NCBI RefSeq assembly: GCF_017591435.1
Contig: NC_059296.1
Coordinates: 1,830,001-1,894,000, forward strand
Source of the DNA: Portunus trituberculatus
Lineage: Eukaryota > Arthropoda > Malacostraca > Decapoda > Portunidae
Direction: 5' to 3'
DNA: 64,000 nucleotides
Part shown: positions 1 through 14,263 of the stretch, in pieces
How the letters are laid out: every line of letters begins with the position of its first letter
Position numbering within the stretch: the first letter of the stretch is position 1
Made by a program: the position numbers and the translations under genes
The notes under the pieces: generated by a model
The model's database searches: none
Told to the model about the DNA's origin: nothing
The model's input: only the letters and a program-made list of their open reading frames with translations

Positions 1-310
1 TTCTCCTTCCTCCTCCTCCTCCTCCTCCTCCTCCTCCTCAGACTGCTACTTCTCAGCCTCTCACCATCACTGTCTCTTTCCGAAGCCACCCGTTACTTTT
101 ACTTTTCCTCCTCCTCCTCCTCCTCCTCCTCCTCCTCCAGGTAATCAGCGCCTCAGTAAGACTCGGCCATTAGCTTCTGAGATTCCCATCCCCCTTGGCG
201 GCAGGTGTCAGCGGGTTGGGGGGGATGGGGGGAGGACACGAAAGAGTCAAAGAAGCTTCTCACCACTCATACCAAATGACCAAATTAGTGGCCTCAATAT
301 GATGAACGGC

Positions 311-418
<108 letters not shown>

Positions 419-993
419 ACCCCAGATACACCATTACTCTTCTCTCTTGACTTTATTCTACCATTTCCTTCCCCAGCCCCTCCTCCCCTACACCGCCTCA
501 TTCACCTTTCATCATTTTGTTTCCCCCACTCTGTCATACCGTCCTCCTCCTCCTCCTCTTCCTCCTCCTCTTTCTTCTCCTTCTCCGTCCGTCCGTCCCT
601 CTCTCCTCCCTCCCAACCTCCCTCCCCCCGGCCACTCATCATCACCTCCTCACATCTCTCATTCACCCTTCACTCCTTAATGACTTTTATCTCTCTGATT
701 TATGCACAGCTTGGCCGCAAAGTTTGCCTCCTCCGCCTTGCACGTCACAGCAGGAGGAGCTCTCTGTCTTTATCTCCCATTACTCCCCGAGCTTTACTGC
801 AGGAGTCGTGAGGCGTCGTCCCTTCTTTGTCACCCAGGCACAAAATAGTGGTGGTGGAGGGAACAAGTCTGCAGCAAGGGTTGGGCGGGAGAATCACTGT
901 GCCTGCTTCTATCTCCCCCACTGTAAGCTCGCATCAAACGCTGGACAATGAAACTATTTGTCATGTAGTTCCTTTTTCCTTTTTGTTGTTGTT

Positions 994-994
<1 letters not shown>

Positions 995-1058
<64 letters not shown>
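995..1058. repeat. (GT)n microsatellite
   Basis: Perfect GT run of about 64 bp after TTG repeats. Confidence 0.99.
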
Positions 1059-1059
<1 letters not shown>

Positions 1060-1825
1060 CATCGTTGCAAGTCTAAATGGAACTTGGTTTGTTTGTGATT
1101 CTTGCTCCAGAGAGGATTATTCACTTGAGCTGTATTGACCGCTGTGCCCGGAGAGTGTTATCGCTTAACGCCGAGATGGAAAAGTTTTGGCTTACCGTTA
1201 ATAGCTCGTGTGGCGAAGGAAATAAGTGTGAGGCCTCGACCCGCGAATTTCACGTTCCTATCACATCGATAGAAAAAGTCTTAGCCAACCAGAAAAGCTT
1301 TCCTAACGTAGTGTGGGGTGACTGCGAGGGAAAAGGATATAAAGGTTTTATACCATTAAGATACAGACTACCGATCAATAAGAATTTCTTGCTGAAACAT
1401 TGATCCCGTAATATTGATATTAGACTTTGTTAGTGATGTACTCTGTCTAGAAGTCAGATGGATGAGGTTGCCTTTATTTGACTCCCAGTGCTTTGGTTGT
1501 GAGGAGTGGTGGAGGTGGTGGCGGCGGCGGTGCGCTGATCGCCGCTGGGCACTAGTGACTAGGCAGCCAGCACAGTTTTGTTTTACATGAATTTTTGTTT
1601 CTTTACATAGATCTCCCAGCAAATACACGTCATCTCGCCGATCCGGATAAACATTTCGTGTTGAAATGTTTTCTCTTATTCACAAATAAAAAATAAATAT
1701 TTTTAGCCTTATAATTTGTACTACGTCACTGTTCGCTGTTCAGTACTCATATTTCGCAGGTTTGATGTAATTTCTACTAAAGTTTCCCACACAGAATCAC
1801 GATGCTTAATAAAATAACAGCTATA

Positions 1826-1828
1826 CGT

Positions 1829-1897
<69 letters not shown>

Positions 1898-1910
1898 TGT
1901 GTGTGTGTGT
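1826..1910. repeat. (GT)n microsatellite with two A interruptions
   Basis: GT run broken by single A substitutions near 1833 and 1891. Confidence 0.99.
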
Positions 1911-2721
1911 TTGATACATAGACGTATACATAAATATGCTAGTGAGACAAATATATCCCACTACTGAACAATCAACAAATTTCAACGGTATTGATACCAA
2001 CATTCCACACATGTAGATCCACGTATCATGACAGCGTCCACCTATGAAGGTGTAAAATGGAAAAAGAAGACAGAAAAAAAAAATTGCTGCTGCTGGTTCC
2101 GACAGCTGTTTATATTTGCTGAAACTTTAATATTATTATTAATATTTTGTTTTAATTTAGATGAAGTTTCATTTGTGCTACAGCCAGTGTGTTGCTTGCG
2201 TCACCAGTGGAGAGTTCTGCCATTCTGAATGTGAGGCACCATCCAGTCAACTCAGTGCTGCAGCGACTTCCCGAGGAAGGATGGGGTCAGAAATACAGTT
2301 CTCTCACCGCAATATAGAATATATGTGAGGAACAAAAGGAACTGTGCGATGGATATACGTAGGTGCTCGTGGCGAAATGCTTGACACGGGAGGAACGTTT
2401 TCTTTTTAACATGTAAACGGAAGGAAAGAGTGTGAATGGTGAGGAGGCGTATGGTAGTGACGCAGCCAGACTGGGATTGGGGTGAGGCGAGACACGAAAC
2501 AGAAAAAAATAGAAATGCTTAAGTGAAAGGTTGAAATGGCCTTGCCTGGAGCAGGGAGCTGGAAGGGACGAGGAAGGTGGGCCAGCAATGAAAATATAAT
2601 GTGGTCGAGCACGTCGTTATAGTGATTTTTTTCGCATCAGATTTATGCTTGAAGCGTGAAGCGTCGCGCTGGAGGCGTCGCGGCGAGTGTTTGGCGTCGT
2701 CTGCTGTCCCGCAGGTCGGAT

Positions 2722-2803
2722 TGGGACGAGGTGGGGGCAAGATTGGGCGGGGTGAGAGGGGGTGGCACGGGACGGGGCAGCGCGGGACGGGGCGGGGCGG
2801 CGA
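2722..2803 (+). other. G-quadruplex-prone, CpG-containing GC-rich patch
   Basis: Many runs of three to five G are separated by short loops on the plus strand, in a local GC-rich island (about 2640-2820) within AT-moderate DNA. It could be regulatory, but no promoter motif was identified. Confidence 0.6.
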
Positions 2804-2938
2804 GTGGCAGCATCCACTTTAACGCACCCAAGATCGTATTTATTTCTCACCGACATTTAGAAACTTGCGAGGAAATTTGTGTGAAAATAGTAGGACGTTG
2901 CGAGAAATATTTTCACGTGCTCATGGAATTCCTTCCAT

Positions 2939-3097
<159 letters not shown>

Positions 3098-4012
3098 TAT
3101 GACGATACACAAGCTGGAAACACTCATCAAAGTCGTGTCTCCGCGACCTTCATGGATCTATGATTCAGTAGATAAATACAAATTTAATAAGTTATATAGT
3201 TGTAGTAGCGAGGTCGATGATACAGGATTTGATAAAATGGCACAGGGTGAAGAGAGTGTGCTGCAGTTTTGTTCCACATTATTTGTTATTATAAGTACGC
3301 ACTTCTGCCATTGCAAGCTCCACTTTACTAATCTCTGGAAGGATTTGGAATATTTTGAAACTATATCAATGCATTTTGAAAGTCAGTATGTATAATTGAC
3401 AATGTTTCATAGTGCATTATTTTTTTTTTTTTCACAATATATTGTAACTATTATTATTTCCAGCGTCCGCGGTTCTTCGACAAATATGTTTAACAGCGAT
3501 ATGTTTTGTGTAGAGTACAAAATAGACTCGCGAATAATCAGTTCGTTGCAAAATATACACCCTCTTATTTTTCTCAGTCATGTGGGTCTCTGCTTGCTCT
3601 TCGACAAATGCCCTTCTCCAGACTCATAAAACATGGCAAGAGAGACGCGTGAAAGTCTAAATGCTGACAGCTGCTTCAAACAGACATGTTTGTGACCTAT
3701 ACTGGTCAGTTTTTAATCTGGAAGAAACTTTCAAAAACTAACCTTTGCAAAAATGTATTCTTTCATCGTACCTTCTTTGTTCAACAAACTGCAGACTTCG
3801 CCAAGCTCTTCTGGACAAAGATCGTGCTGGTTTGCAAGTCCACACACATGGATCAAGACGCGATGAGGCTTCAACTCCACTCGTCCATCTCAATGAATTT
3901 TATGACATTTTTCTTTCTGTTATATCGATATTGCTGTTTTTTTTTTTTTCTTTTGTGTGTGTGTGTGTTCTGATGTTGTTATCGATGATAGTGCTGCTGT
4001 TGTTAGGACTGT

Positions 4013-4273
<261 letters not shown>

Positions 4274-4301
4274 AAAATGATATTTGTACTATGATAACAT
4301 C

Positions 4302-4303
<2 letters not shown>

Positions 4304-4360
<57 letters not shown>
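4304..4360. repeat. (GT)n microsatellite
   Basis: Perfect GT run, 58 bp before a complementary AC run. Confidence 0.99.
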
Positions 4361-4362
<2 letters not shown>

Positions 4363-4415
4363 TATGTATTTGTTTATACATACATGTATACATATATGTC
4401 TATGCACGTACTACC

Positions 4416-4418
<3 letters not shown>

Positions 4419-4490
<72 letters not shown>
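4419..4490. repeat. (AC)n microsatellite
   Basis: Perfect AC run, inverted complement of the nearby GT run at 4304-4360. Confidence 0.99.
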
Positions 4491-4493
<3 letters not shown>

Positions 4494-5409
4494 TGTCAAT
4501 TGTAGTACATCCCTCTCGGGTTACATGTATTCACTGACAACTCTCCTAACTTGCAATCGTGTGGCTCACATATCAAACACTTTTGTTTGGGGTTTAACTT
4601 GTGGCGCATCCCTTCCCCGTACCCTCGCACGCCGCCCTCTCGTACTCGGCAGCATGGTGAGCGGGAGTCCTTTCTGGTGAAGTTCACGTCCAGTCTTTGT
4701 CAGATGACTCTTACCATTCATGATAATGTAATCAATATAATTTATTAGTATTTTACTTACACAATTATAATTTTTGTTTATATTATATATACTGTGTTCT
4801 AGTTTTTCCAATATAGATTTTCCCTCTGTTAAATAACAGCTAGCTCGGCAACAGTAAGTATTGAGAAGTCTGGCTTGCTGCTCGCTGCGCTGCGGGATGC
4901 AGAGGCACAGCTTTTGTTTTGTTGCGTCCCAACTGAAATCTTTCTGTCGCGAGACGGCACAATCGCTGGGGTTGTAGTAATAGAACGTGACGAGGAGAGA
5001 GGGAATTAGCAGCAGTCTGACGGTATCTTAGTCTGACGGGATAAAAATTTACGGTAGATTACAAACTTCGTTATGTATTCATTTATTTGTGTGGTATTTC
5101 TTCCTATCTGCTTGGTAAGCTAAGCAATCTTTGCTTTCGTAAATATTTTCTTCCAGTATACCGGCACATAGTTATATTTTCTTTTAAATCTTGGGACTTA
5201 AGAACGTTTTGTTTTGTTTTTCCTATAAAAAGATCAGAACTAATTTGCTTTCCGTATAATATGCTTGTCAAAGTAACACACAAGCTATATTGCGGCAAGG
5301 AAAATACTTTACTTTCGGCGTCTGAGTATCATTATTATGATCATCACTTTCATCATCATTATCATCATCATCATGAGTGGAAATAGCAGCAGTAGCAGTA
5401 TTCAATCAT

Positions 5410-5437
5410 GAGAGAGAGAGAGAGAGAGAGAGAGATA

Positions 5438-5524
<87 letters not shown>
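5410..5524. repeat. Compound (AG)n(GT)n microsatellite
   Basis: (AG)n at 5410-5435, then TATA, then (GT)n at 5440-5524. Confidence 0.99.
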
Positions 5525-5528
<4 letters not shown>

Positions 5529-6475
5529 GTATTCGGATATCTTGCATCCTTGTTACTTGATTGATTGCCTCGATTGTGGCAGGTCAGAATGAGTAGGATG
5601 ATATTGTCTTCCGTATGAAATCCTCCTACCAAGGTTGAGTCTAATCTGTTCCGCTTTGTTCCGCTGGCGTTGTGAGGCGTAGGAATATGTTGATGGTCGG
5701 CTGATGGCCTGAGCTAAGGTGGAGGGTGGAGGGTGAGGGAGATGGTGGGCGGGATCTCCCGCTGGACGAAACGAAAACTCGACCTCGGTTTTCATTCTTC
5801 ACACGATGACACCAATCAAGATTTTTTAATTTCCTCAAATTGAGGCAAACCAAGGAGAGCAAGAAGCGAAAATAAGTTGTTTATGCCGACAAAGGAAATT
5901 TTGCAGAAATTATACAAAAGCAATCTTAGAAGATAAGGATATGCATTCACTACGAGTAAAGAAATGAAATTAAATCTTTGTTAATTTGTAATGAAAAAAA
6001 ATTAAAAATAAATGTGTATGTATTCAAATCTTCCTGCTTGCTACAGTTCGTTTGTGTTTATCTTGTTTTTTAGTAGAAAGAAAATTGCCGATATTAGGAG
6101 TTAGAAAGTATCTCCAGACGTGTCTCAATAATTCTTTCTCTTAAAAAAATGAAATTGCTCAAAGATTTTAAACACATGGACAGGCAAAGCAAAGGCGTGC
6201 AGGAGCCAACTAGTGAAAGATGTGAAAAATTTCATATCATAGGTTAACAAAGAATATCATGTGTAAGGAAGAGAAAAGTGTGTCGTCCTGTTCTTCTGAC
6301 ACCAATGTAGCCAGACAGCGGGAATGCATAATGGCGCAATCACCTCAACCCATGACACTCCGCACTGAATCTTATTGCCGGTATTTTTTGTTGATCCTCG
6401 CTGTGAATAGTCTTCGGCAGCCTCATCACGTGGAGAATCTTATTTCCAGACCCTTTTCTTGCTTTATTTTCTTGT

Positions 6476-6476
<1 letters not shown>

Positions 6477-6550
<74 letters not shown>
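6477..6550. repeat. (GT)n microsatellite
   Basis: Perfect GT run of about 74 bp. Confidence 0.99.
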
Positions 6551-6555
<5 letters not shown>

Positions 6556-7448
6556 ACAGTATGCTTGTCAGAGAGCTTGAGTGGCTGTAGTTGCACATCT
6601 AAACATCATAGTCCACCTGGCCATCCTGTGACCCAATATTTTCACGCGTGGGCGAGTGTTATCTGCTGCCATCCACCGTGGAAGTCATCTACAGTTCACG
6701 CTCAGTTTTTGCAAATCCCTTCACCCACACAGACTTTTGCCGCACATCATCAGTCACAGCTGTGGATTCAGCTATACAGTACATCACTTTTATTCTCTTT
6801 TTTTATTTTTATTTTCATTTTATCTATTATTTTTCACAGCAGCATACTCATATGATATCTACAGCGGCAGCAGGATTTATTACACTTGTTCTACTTCCTT
6901 GTCAACGAGTAGGACCTTCATTTCCACCTTCAGCAGTGATAAACAATGAACCATGACCCAGCGTGGCCCGTGTCCTGGAGGCAGTGGCCCGTCTTGCACC
7001 AACTATTATGTGAAAGTGAACCCGAGGGAAAACCCGGCACTTGGTAGTGTTTGGTGTTGGGGAGAAGAGGGAGAGGAAGCGGCCCCTCCAGCCTCCCCTC
7101 GGCCCCTCAGCATACTTGATGGATGGTAGAGATATCATAGCGAGTCGGCGAAACAGAGGGTTGGGAGAGCCACAGGGGGAGAGGATATACACGAGAGAGG
7201 GAGAGATAAAGAGAGTGAGGGGAGCGTGTGAGGAGGTGAAGCCAGAAAGGGTGGTGGAATGTGGCGCGGACAGTGGGAGAGGGAATACAAGGGAGGCGAG
7301 AAGGGCGCGCAGAGAGAGCCAGGCCACACATTGCCACAAAGGTCCGTGTAGCTCGATAAAGAGTGAGAAAATTGGACAGTGATGGTAAACAAGATGATCC
7401 TGCCAATGCCTCACTAGTATTGAAAGGGAAATTGTGAATAATGCTTCT

Positions 7449-7451
<3 letters not shown>

Positions 7452-7546
<95 letters not shown>
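7452..7546. repeat. Compound (AC)n(AG)n microsatellite
   Basis: AC to about 7522, then AG to 7546. Confidence 0.99.
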
Positions 7547-8376
7547 TCTAAAGAATGCGTTGGGAGGGCCACCACTTGCCAGGTTACGGGAAGAGCACAA
7601 GCTGACGTTGTTTTGCTTAACATGTGGCTGCACCGGGGGCGGGGCTGCTGGCCCGGCTTGTTTAAACACTGCGGTTTGGTAAACACAACTGATGCTCACT
7701 CACCTCATCCATCCTGGAAAAAAATGCCTCGCCAATTTAGTTGCTTAAGTATCGTATTTGGTGATGATGGTTGATTTAGTGCTGGTCACTGTTGTAAGTG
7801 GACGTGTGGGTACCCTCCTCTGCCCCGGGTGCCTTGTGGGGTGGGGCCTGCACGCGTTGGGTAGTCAAAGTTAGCTAACTTTCAATTGCGGTAGACACAC
7901 ATTGTCAGTGTTATGCAAATGGGTGTGGGAATCAGCCCGTATGGCAGCGTGTGTGTGTCAACACAGGAGAGGGGTGGCCCTCTGCACCCACATGATGTGT
8001 ACAGATACTGGACATACCAACTCGTTATCTCGATATTATTCATTAATATGTAAATTACTCACTCTGCATCTATCTGATAGTGTTTGAGAGTTACTTGTTC
8101 ATAACTTAACCGTTTTAGAGGTATTATACGGCAAGCCCTAGAATAAGGAGGAGGAGAACCGTTCATGTAGGGCACGAAGCCTGAAAACTTATCTGCTGCC
8201 AGTCCCCAGTATTGTGGAGTTCCTAAATCGCCTCAGCAGAGCCGAGTAGACGGTTCGAACAGTCATCGTGTTCCAATCAGTATGTTAATGCCAGTAGGGG
8301 ACAGGGCGTCTCCAGCGGCATTTACATAAAAGGAGACATCCTGCATTCCTCGTTCTAAAGTATTAAACTTTTGGGT

Positions 8377-8812
<436 letters not shown>

Positions 8813-8887
<75 letters not shown>
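8813..8887. repeat. (AC)n tail of SINE copy A
   Basis: Perfect AC run directly after GGTGAATT of the SINE. Confidence 0.98.
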
Positions 8888-8892
<5 letters not shown>

Positions 8893-9095
8893 ACTTTTTG
8901 CTGCAGGAAAGGTACCGAAAACAGCCACTTGAATTCACCATGTAAGTGAACAAGGGATTAGATATTGCAGGAAATATAGTGCCCTTTAGTCTTTAGGGTA
9001 ACGATTAATCTGAAAAGTATTTTCATTGTATTACTTTAAGAAATAGCAAACACTTAATAGCTTTAAATTTTTTTTTAGATTTTCTTTCACTCCTG

Positions 9096-9100
<5 letters not shown>

Positions 9101-9130
<30 letters not shown>
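9101..9130. repeat. Poly(T) run
   Basis: About 30 uninterrupted T. Confidence 0.97.
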
Positions 9131-9131
<1 letters not shown>

Positions 9132-9251
9132 AGACTGAATAATTAAAATTGATCCAGAAATGTAGTGTACTGTGTGGTGTTGTGTGGTGTATGGTCGCGA
9201 TGTCATGTCATGTGTGGTTGTGTTGGTTGTGTCGTGTGTTGTGTTGTGTTT

Positions 9252-9575
9252 TCTTTTTTTTTATGTTATGGCCTATAGCGCCTGTAGGCATACTTGAAGA
9301 GTATATGTGGGAAGTTCTGTTAAGCTTCCGCCCATTAACGGCGAAGGCAATTTTATTTATAGTGATATCCATATTAGGGCCCATATCACCACACAAGCGC
9401 ATCTTTAGTTTAACCACCTAGAACTTGGGTATCATGGTGACATGTAGGTAGCTTTAAACCACTCGACAAATGGCATAGCTTCAAAGCGGTATGTGGTGGG
9501 ATTCGAACCTACGCGTGGACGTCTGCCCGATCCCACGCTCACCACCTTATCCATTACACCACCTCCTCCCTAAGG
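9252..9575 (-). mobile_element. Second, unrelated tRNA-derived SINE
   Basis: Minus strand. An A-box-like TGGTGTAATGGATAAGGTGG (9542-9561) and B box GGTTCGAATCC (9499-9509) form a tRNA-like head with an aberrant anticodon arm. An unrelated body follows, including GGCATTTGTCGAG-like and GATATGGGCCC-like blocks, with an A-rich/CA-rich tail near 9235-9265. It does not share the body of copies A-D. The exact 3' end is uncertain. Confidence 0.75.
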
Positions 9576-10435
9576 AATAGTTATGTAGTTATGTAACGGT
9601 GTGGTTTTTTATTTGTATTAATATACAACAGTATATAATATCATAAAGTACGTTAGCCATGGAACACTAGAGAGCTTTACCATACTTAGAATAATTATAA
9701 GTTATCGAGGCAGGGAAAATGTTCATCATGTCTACTTTGAAATCTCCCTTCCAAAACGAAGAATGTGACATAAGAGTTATAACTGATGGACTGAAATACA
9801 AACCATTCATGAACATTAATGCAAAACGAAACTGAAGAGTTGTTTAGTGTAAGGAAAATAGTTACGTATTTTGATATATTTTGTTTTTCTTTTTTTTAAC
9901 AGTTAGTTCAGGACTTTTTCGTGGGGGTGGTCAGTATCCAACATTCCAGCCACCATGCAGCACCGCACCTGTCCTGCAGCGTGTTACATTCCTGGGCCTG
10001 TATGTTACTACGACGTATTTTTGCAGGAAGTTTGCATACCCTGCACTAAAACAGATGACAGTCGTGTGGAATCGCACCTTCATTTGTCCTCTTGCCATGT
10101 CTCTCTACTCTGTCTCTGGAAGGAATAGGTAGTGCACTAGGCGGTGTGTCCAGGTGCACTACAGGTGCGATGCCGGTGCCATGCTAACAGGTGGTGCCGA
10201 GCAGCGCCGCCAGTATGGGTCGCCGCTGTGTCCGTCCAGGCCCGCTGTGATTAACTCTTCGTGACGCGTAAAACAATTGACCACTCGACCGTGTCACTAT
10301 GTAGTCAGGGTGGAAATTCATTAAATCCCTTTGGTAACTCAACATACACTCTGTGGATAGTAAGAATATTTGCATAAGTACGTATATTAATATTGCAGAT
10401 GTATTGCTTTCATACTAAATCAAAACAATAATGAG

Positions 10436-10437
<2 letters not shown>

Positions 10438-10502
<65 letters not shown>

Positions 10503-10526
10503 TGTCTGTCTGTCTGTCTGTCTGTC
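10438..10526. repeat. Compound (GT)n(TCTG)n microsatellite
   Basis: GT run to 10501, followed by TCTG units to about 10526. Confidence 0.98.
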
Positions 10527-12929
10527 TTGAATAAATAATATACTAATTTCTATATCGAAAAATGCCGTAAAAGGATGTCTACTTCAACGGCAGCTAGATG
10601 TGCTCACAGACTACAGTCAGATGCTTCATGCATGATCCCTGCAATCACCTGGAAAGGATTTCACCGCAGAACAACAGTGAGACAAAGAACAGACACTTGT
10701 TGACAATCAGTTCGGTCATTGTCATTACTGAGTGAGACACTGCTCCAGTATTGTCAGCTGCTCTGCGAAGATAAGTGCGTCTTAGTTGGTCAGAACACAA
10801 GATTACTGTTTGTGTAGCAGCATTTTGAATATTTAAGATAGATGCGAGTCCTGACTAGGAAGTCAACCCGACGAGAGATGGTTATGGCAGTGGCTTTTCA
10901 TCTCGCTTGTTCCGTGAAGATTATTGGTATTAACGGCGGAGGAAAACACGTAATTAACCTGGGAAAGTTAAGAATGCAAATGTTACTCTGATAGGGCCAC
11001 CACTACCACCACCACCACCACCGCCATCTTAACGATAACAACGACAACAGTAAAGTAGAATTTTATTTTTCTCTTTTTTTCGTGTATTTTTTTTTTTGTT
11101 ACTTTTTTATTATTATTGTATTGTTGTTCTTGTTTTTGTTCTTGTTCATTTTGCTGCTATAATACGTACTCGTATAATTAATTGGCCCTACAAAGATGTA
11201 CAGCACCTATCCCTCTCCCCCCCACCCACACACAAGAGTGCATGTGCAAAATTCGAGAGATCCGAAATGGCTTTTAGGGCGAGTAGAAGTGGCTGTGGTC
11301 GAGAATTCGTAGCGTTCGCCCCGCTTCCATACACGATTTATCAAGAGCACTTCGGTCGTCGCCATTTCGTCCTCCACAGCTTCGCCAGTTACGTATTTTG
11401 CTCTCTTCTGTGTCATACATGAAATATCCTTTGCCTTGCCCGACACTCAAGCTCCACCGCTGTCCTTGCTTTAGTCAGCTGGTTCGAAATATGCATTATA
11501 TATCTTCGCCAAACGTTTTGTCGTTGCCGGTGTTCCTCCTATTGTAGCGCGAGGCATTTTTACTTACTCCATTTCAAGTTGGTGCAGTAATTTCGGGGTG
11601 AATTTTGCGGACAATACTTTCGCTGGTGACTTTTGTTGTTTTCATTTGATCTGTCCCTCTCTCCCCTCACTTGCTCGCCCTTCGTGTCATTTTATTTTCT
11701 TTGTGTAAACGTTCACCCATCTTGTATTTCCTCTCATAGCCTTTCGCTCTTCCTCATTCATTCTCTTTTCTTCCTTTATCTCGACTTCTCTCCCTTTACC
11801 TCTCCTTCGCTCTCACTCGTTTTCTCTCATTCTTTCTCCCTCTCCCTTGCACATAAATTCACCATTTTTCTCCCTCCCCTGTTTGGTAATTCCTGCCTTC
11901 CACTCCCTTCTCTTTAGCATTCACCGGGCTGGAATTGTTCGCCCTATATGATAATACGCGGGCAGGTGGTGCAGAAACCAAAACATTTGGGATCGAGGGG
12001 TGACGAGCCCAAATTTCCGCGTTTTCTTCCACTTGTGCGGTTTTTTTGCAAATTCACTGGGAGCTGGGTCAGGTGCTCGTGGTCGATTCTAATTTTTGAA
12101 GTGTTTTCATGAATGTTTCCCCCTCTCGCGGTTCATCAGTGAATGTTTATATATGCAACAACAACAGCAACAGCAGCGCCAGTGTTCGGGGTGGACCACA
12201 AAGCCCACCCGTGTGCTGACAAGAGCTCGCGTGCACTTTTGCCAACTGTGCGCCGATACCTTCCAGCCGACGGTGTTGTGAGATGCTGTACGATGCTGTG
12301 TGTGTTTGCTGTGCTGCTCGGTGGTGCTGCCTGGGTTGTGGTGGTACTGGTAGTGTAGGGATGGTGATGACGTGATGGAAATGGTGTTGCTGGCGGAGTG
12401 TGGGTGTTGATGAAATGATAATGAAGTGTAACTGCTTAGGTTAGTGGTGGTGGTGGTGTGTTGGTCGCGTGATGAAGAGATTAATAGTTCTCTGTATGTT
12501 TTCGTTTTCCTTGTTTTTTTTCACTAGTTATTGTTGTTGTAGTAGTATTTCCTGTTATTGTTGTTGTTAGTGGTGGTGGTGTTGCTTATGGAGATTGTGA
12601 CGTATTGTTGGTTTGTCCTGGTGATGATGATGATTAGCTTGTGACTGTTTGTGATCTTGATGGTGGTGGTGGTGGTGTTGATGTTCATGATGGCGTGCTG
12701 GTGACAACTTCCTGTGCTTTGCTGTCGGTGGCGTATCGATGCTGATATGCTAATGTTGTTGCTATGACTATGGCTCTCCTTTGACAATTCTCTATGCTGG
12801 TGGTGATGTGGTGGCAGCGACTCTCTGGCAGCGGTAACGTGTTGGTGCCTTTGGTGGCGGTAATGTTGGTTGTGTTGTATCAATAGGTAAACTGTGAAGT
12901 GTCTTTATTACATGTGATGCGCGCTAGTG

Positions 12930-12930
<1 letters not shown>

Positions 12931-12976
<46 letters not shown>
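12931..12976. repeat. (AG)n microsatellite
   Basis: Perfect AG run. Confidence 0.99.
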
Positions 12977-12979
<3 letters not shown>

Positions 12980-13600
12980 CAGAAGTCGTACGCTGAATTG
13001 TTGATGTGTATGTGAATTGTTAGTACTGACGTGGCTACGGTGATGGTTTGTGGCGTGCTTGTGGTGCATCAGTGGTTGGGTTAGTGTAATTACCAACTCT
13101 CCAATCCTGTTACTGGCTGTGATAATTAATTGATTATTGCGAGAATTAGTCGCTCAAGTGCATAAACTATACGCGATTGTGAAGTGTGTCGAGGATAATT
13201 ATCGTGCAAGGCAAAATACGTAATTTTGCATTTACTATGTGAAAATAAGTTGTTTTCATGTTAGGAGAGACTCAAAAAAATAATTAATACAACAGTCTTG
13301 TTATTGAAACACAATATGCTGACTCCCTGTATAACTGACTATATGCTCTCCTGACCCAAGACCACCAACAGTGTGACGAGGTGAGGTGCACGGACGGAGG
13401 CTGCGGCATCCCTGTCCCACTGTGTTACCCGTGACCCAAGGAAAGGTTTATCTGGCCTACTTCTGTGGAAGATTTCTTTGATAGAGTGCCGAAATATCAA
13501 TTTATTCTTCAGGAAAGTTTGAATTCTGTAGAAGGAATATTGTATTAGACTTCTGCTGTTAAAGCCACAAAGTTCCTTATAATGGGATGTTGATGGTTCC

Positions 13601-13620
13601 GTGTGTGTGTGTGTGTGTGT
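13601..13620. repeat. (GT)n, tail side of SINE copy B
   Basis: Short GT run adjoining the SINE 3' end. Confidence 0.98.
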
Positions 13621-13905
13621 TTCATTGTTTGATCTGCTGCAGTCTCTGACGAGACAGCCAGACGTTACCCTACGGAACGAGCTCAGAGCTCATTATTTCC
13701 GATCTTCGGATAGGCCTGAGACCAGGCACACACCACACACCGGGACAACAAGGTCACAACTCCTCGATTTACATCCCGTACCTACTCACTGCTAGGTGAA
13801 CAGCACCTACACGTGAAAGGAGACACACCCAAATATCTTCACCCGGCCGGGGAATCGAACCCCGGTCCTCTGGCTTGTGAAGCCAGCGCTCTAACCACTG
13901 AGCTA

Positions 13906-13908
<3 letters not shown>
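13621..13908 (-). mobile_element. tRNA-derived SINE copy B, variant head
   Basis: Minus strand. The tRNA-like head lies at about 13840-13908, with A-box-like TAGCTCAGTGGTTAGAG, anticodon arm CTGGC-TTCACAA-GCCAG (anticodon CAC) and B box GGTTCGATTCC. There is no acceptor-stem pairing, so it is not a functional tRNA. The central body shares GTTCACCTAGCAGT, GGTACGGGATGTAA, CCGAAGATCGG and ATGAGCTCTGAGCTCG with the other copies, but the head and the 3' part (CAGAGACTGCAGCAGATC) differ. Tail is (AC)n. Confidence 0.88.

Positions 13909-13956
<48 letters not shown>
13909..13956. repeat. (GT)n, head side of SINE copy B
   Basis: GT run adjoining the tRNA-like head. Confidence 0.98.
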
Positions 13957-13958
<2 letters not shown>

Positions 13959-14262
13959 TGTTTGCGTACATGTTTGGGGGCGTTGGTGAGTGCGTATTTT
14001 AGGCGCTTGGCGGGGAGTACCGCAGGATCTTCCTGCACACTGCTACTTTCCATGCCATACTGAGTGGGAGAGGGAGTCGCTCGTCGAGCAACATTTACAT
14101 TTACAATAAATGTATGAATTGTATTTTAGCTTTTCTCGTGATACAAAAACGTTGTAACAATGACCAGTGTAAAGAGATACGCCGAGTGATGAATTAAACG
14201 TATATTTCGCTACAGCTGTGCTGCTCTTGTGCAATATAGGAAGCAAAGCTAAAAGTAGAAAA

Positions 14263-14263
<1 letters not shown>

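Noticed and set aside
1077..1403. 108-codon frame with mixed composition
   Set aside because: It starts just after a GT array, shows no recognisable domain, and has no splice or codon-pattern support. A chance open frame of this size is expected in 64 kb.
13840..13908. Possible genuine tRNA-Val gene on the minus strand
   Set aside because: The anticodon and T arms are good, but the acceptor stem does not pair and the sequence continues into a repeat body shared with other SINE copies.
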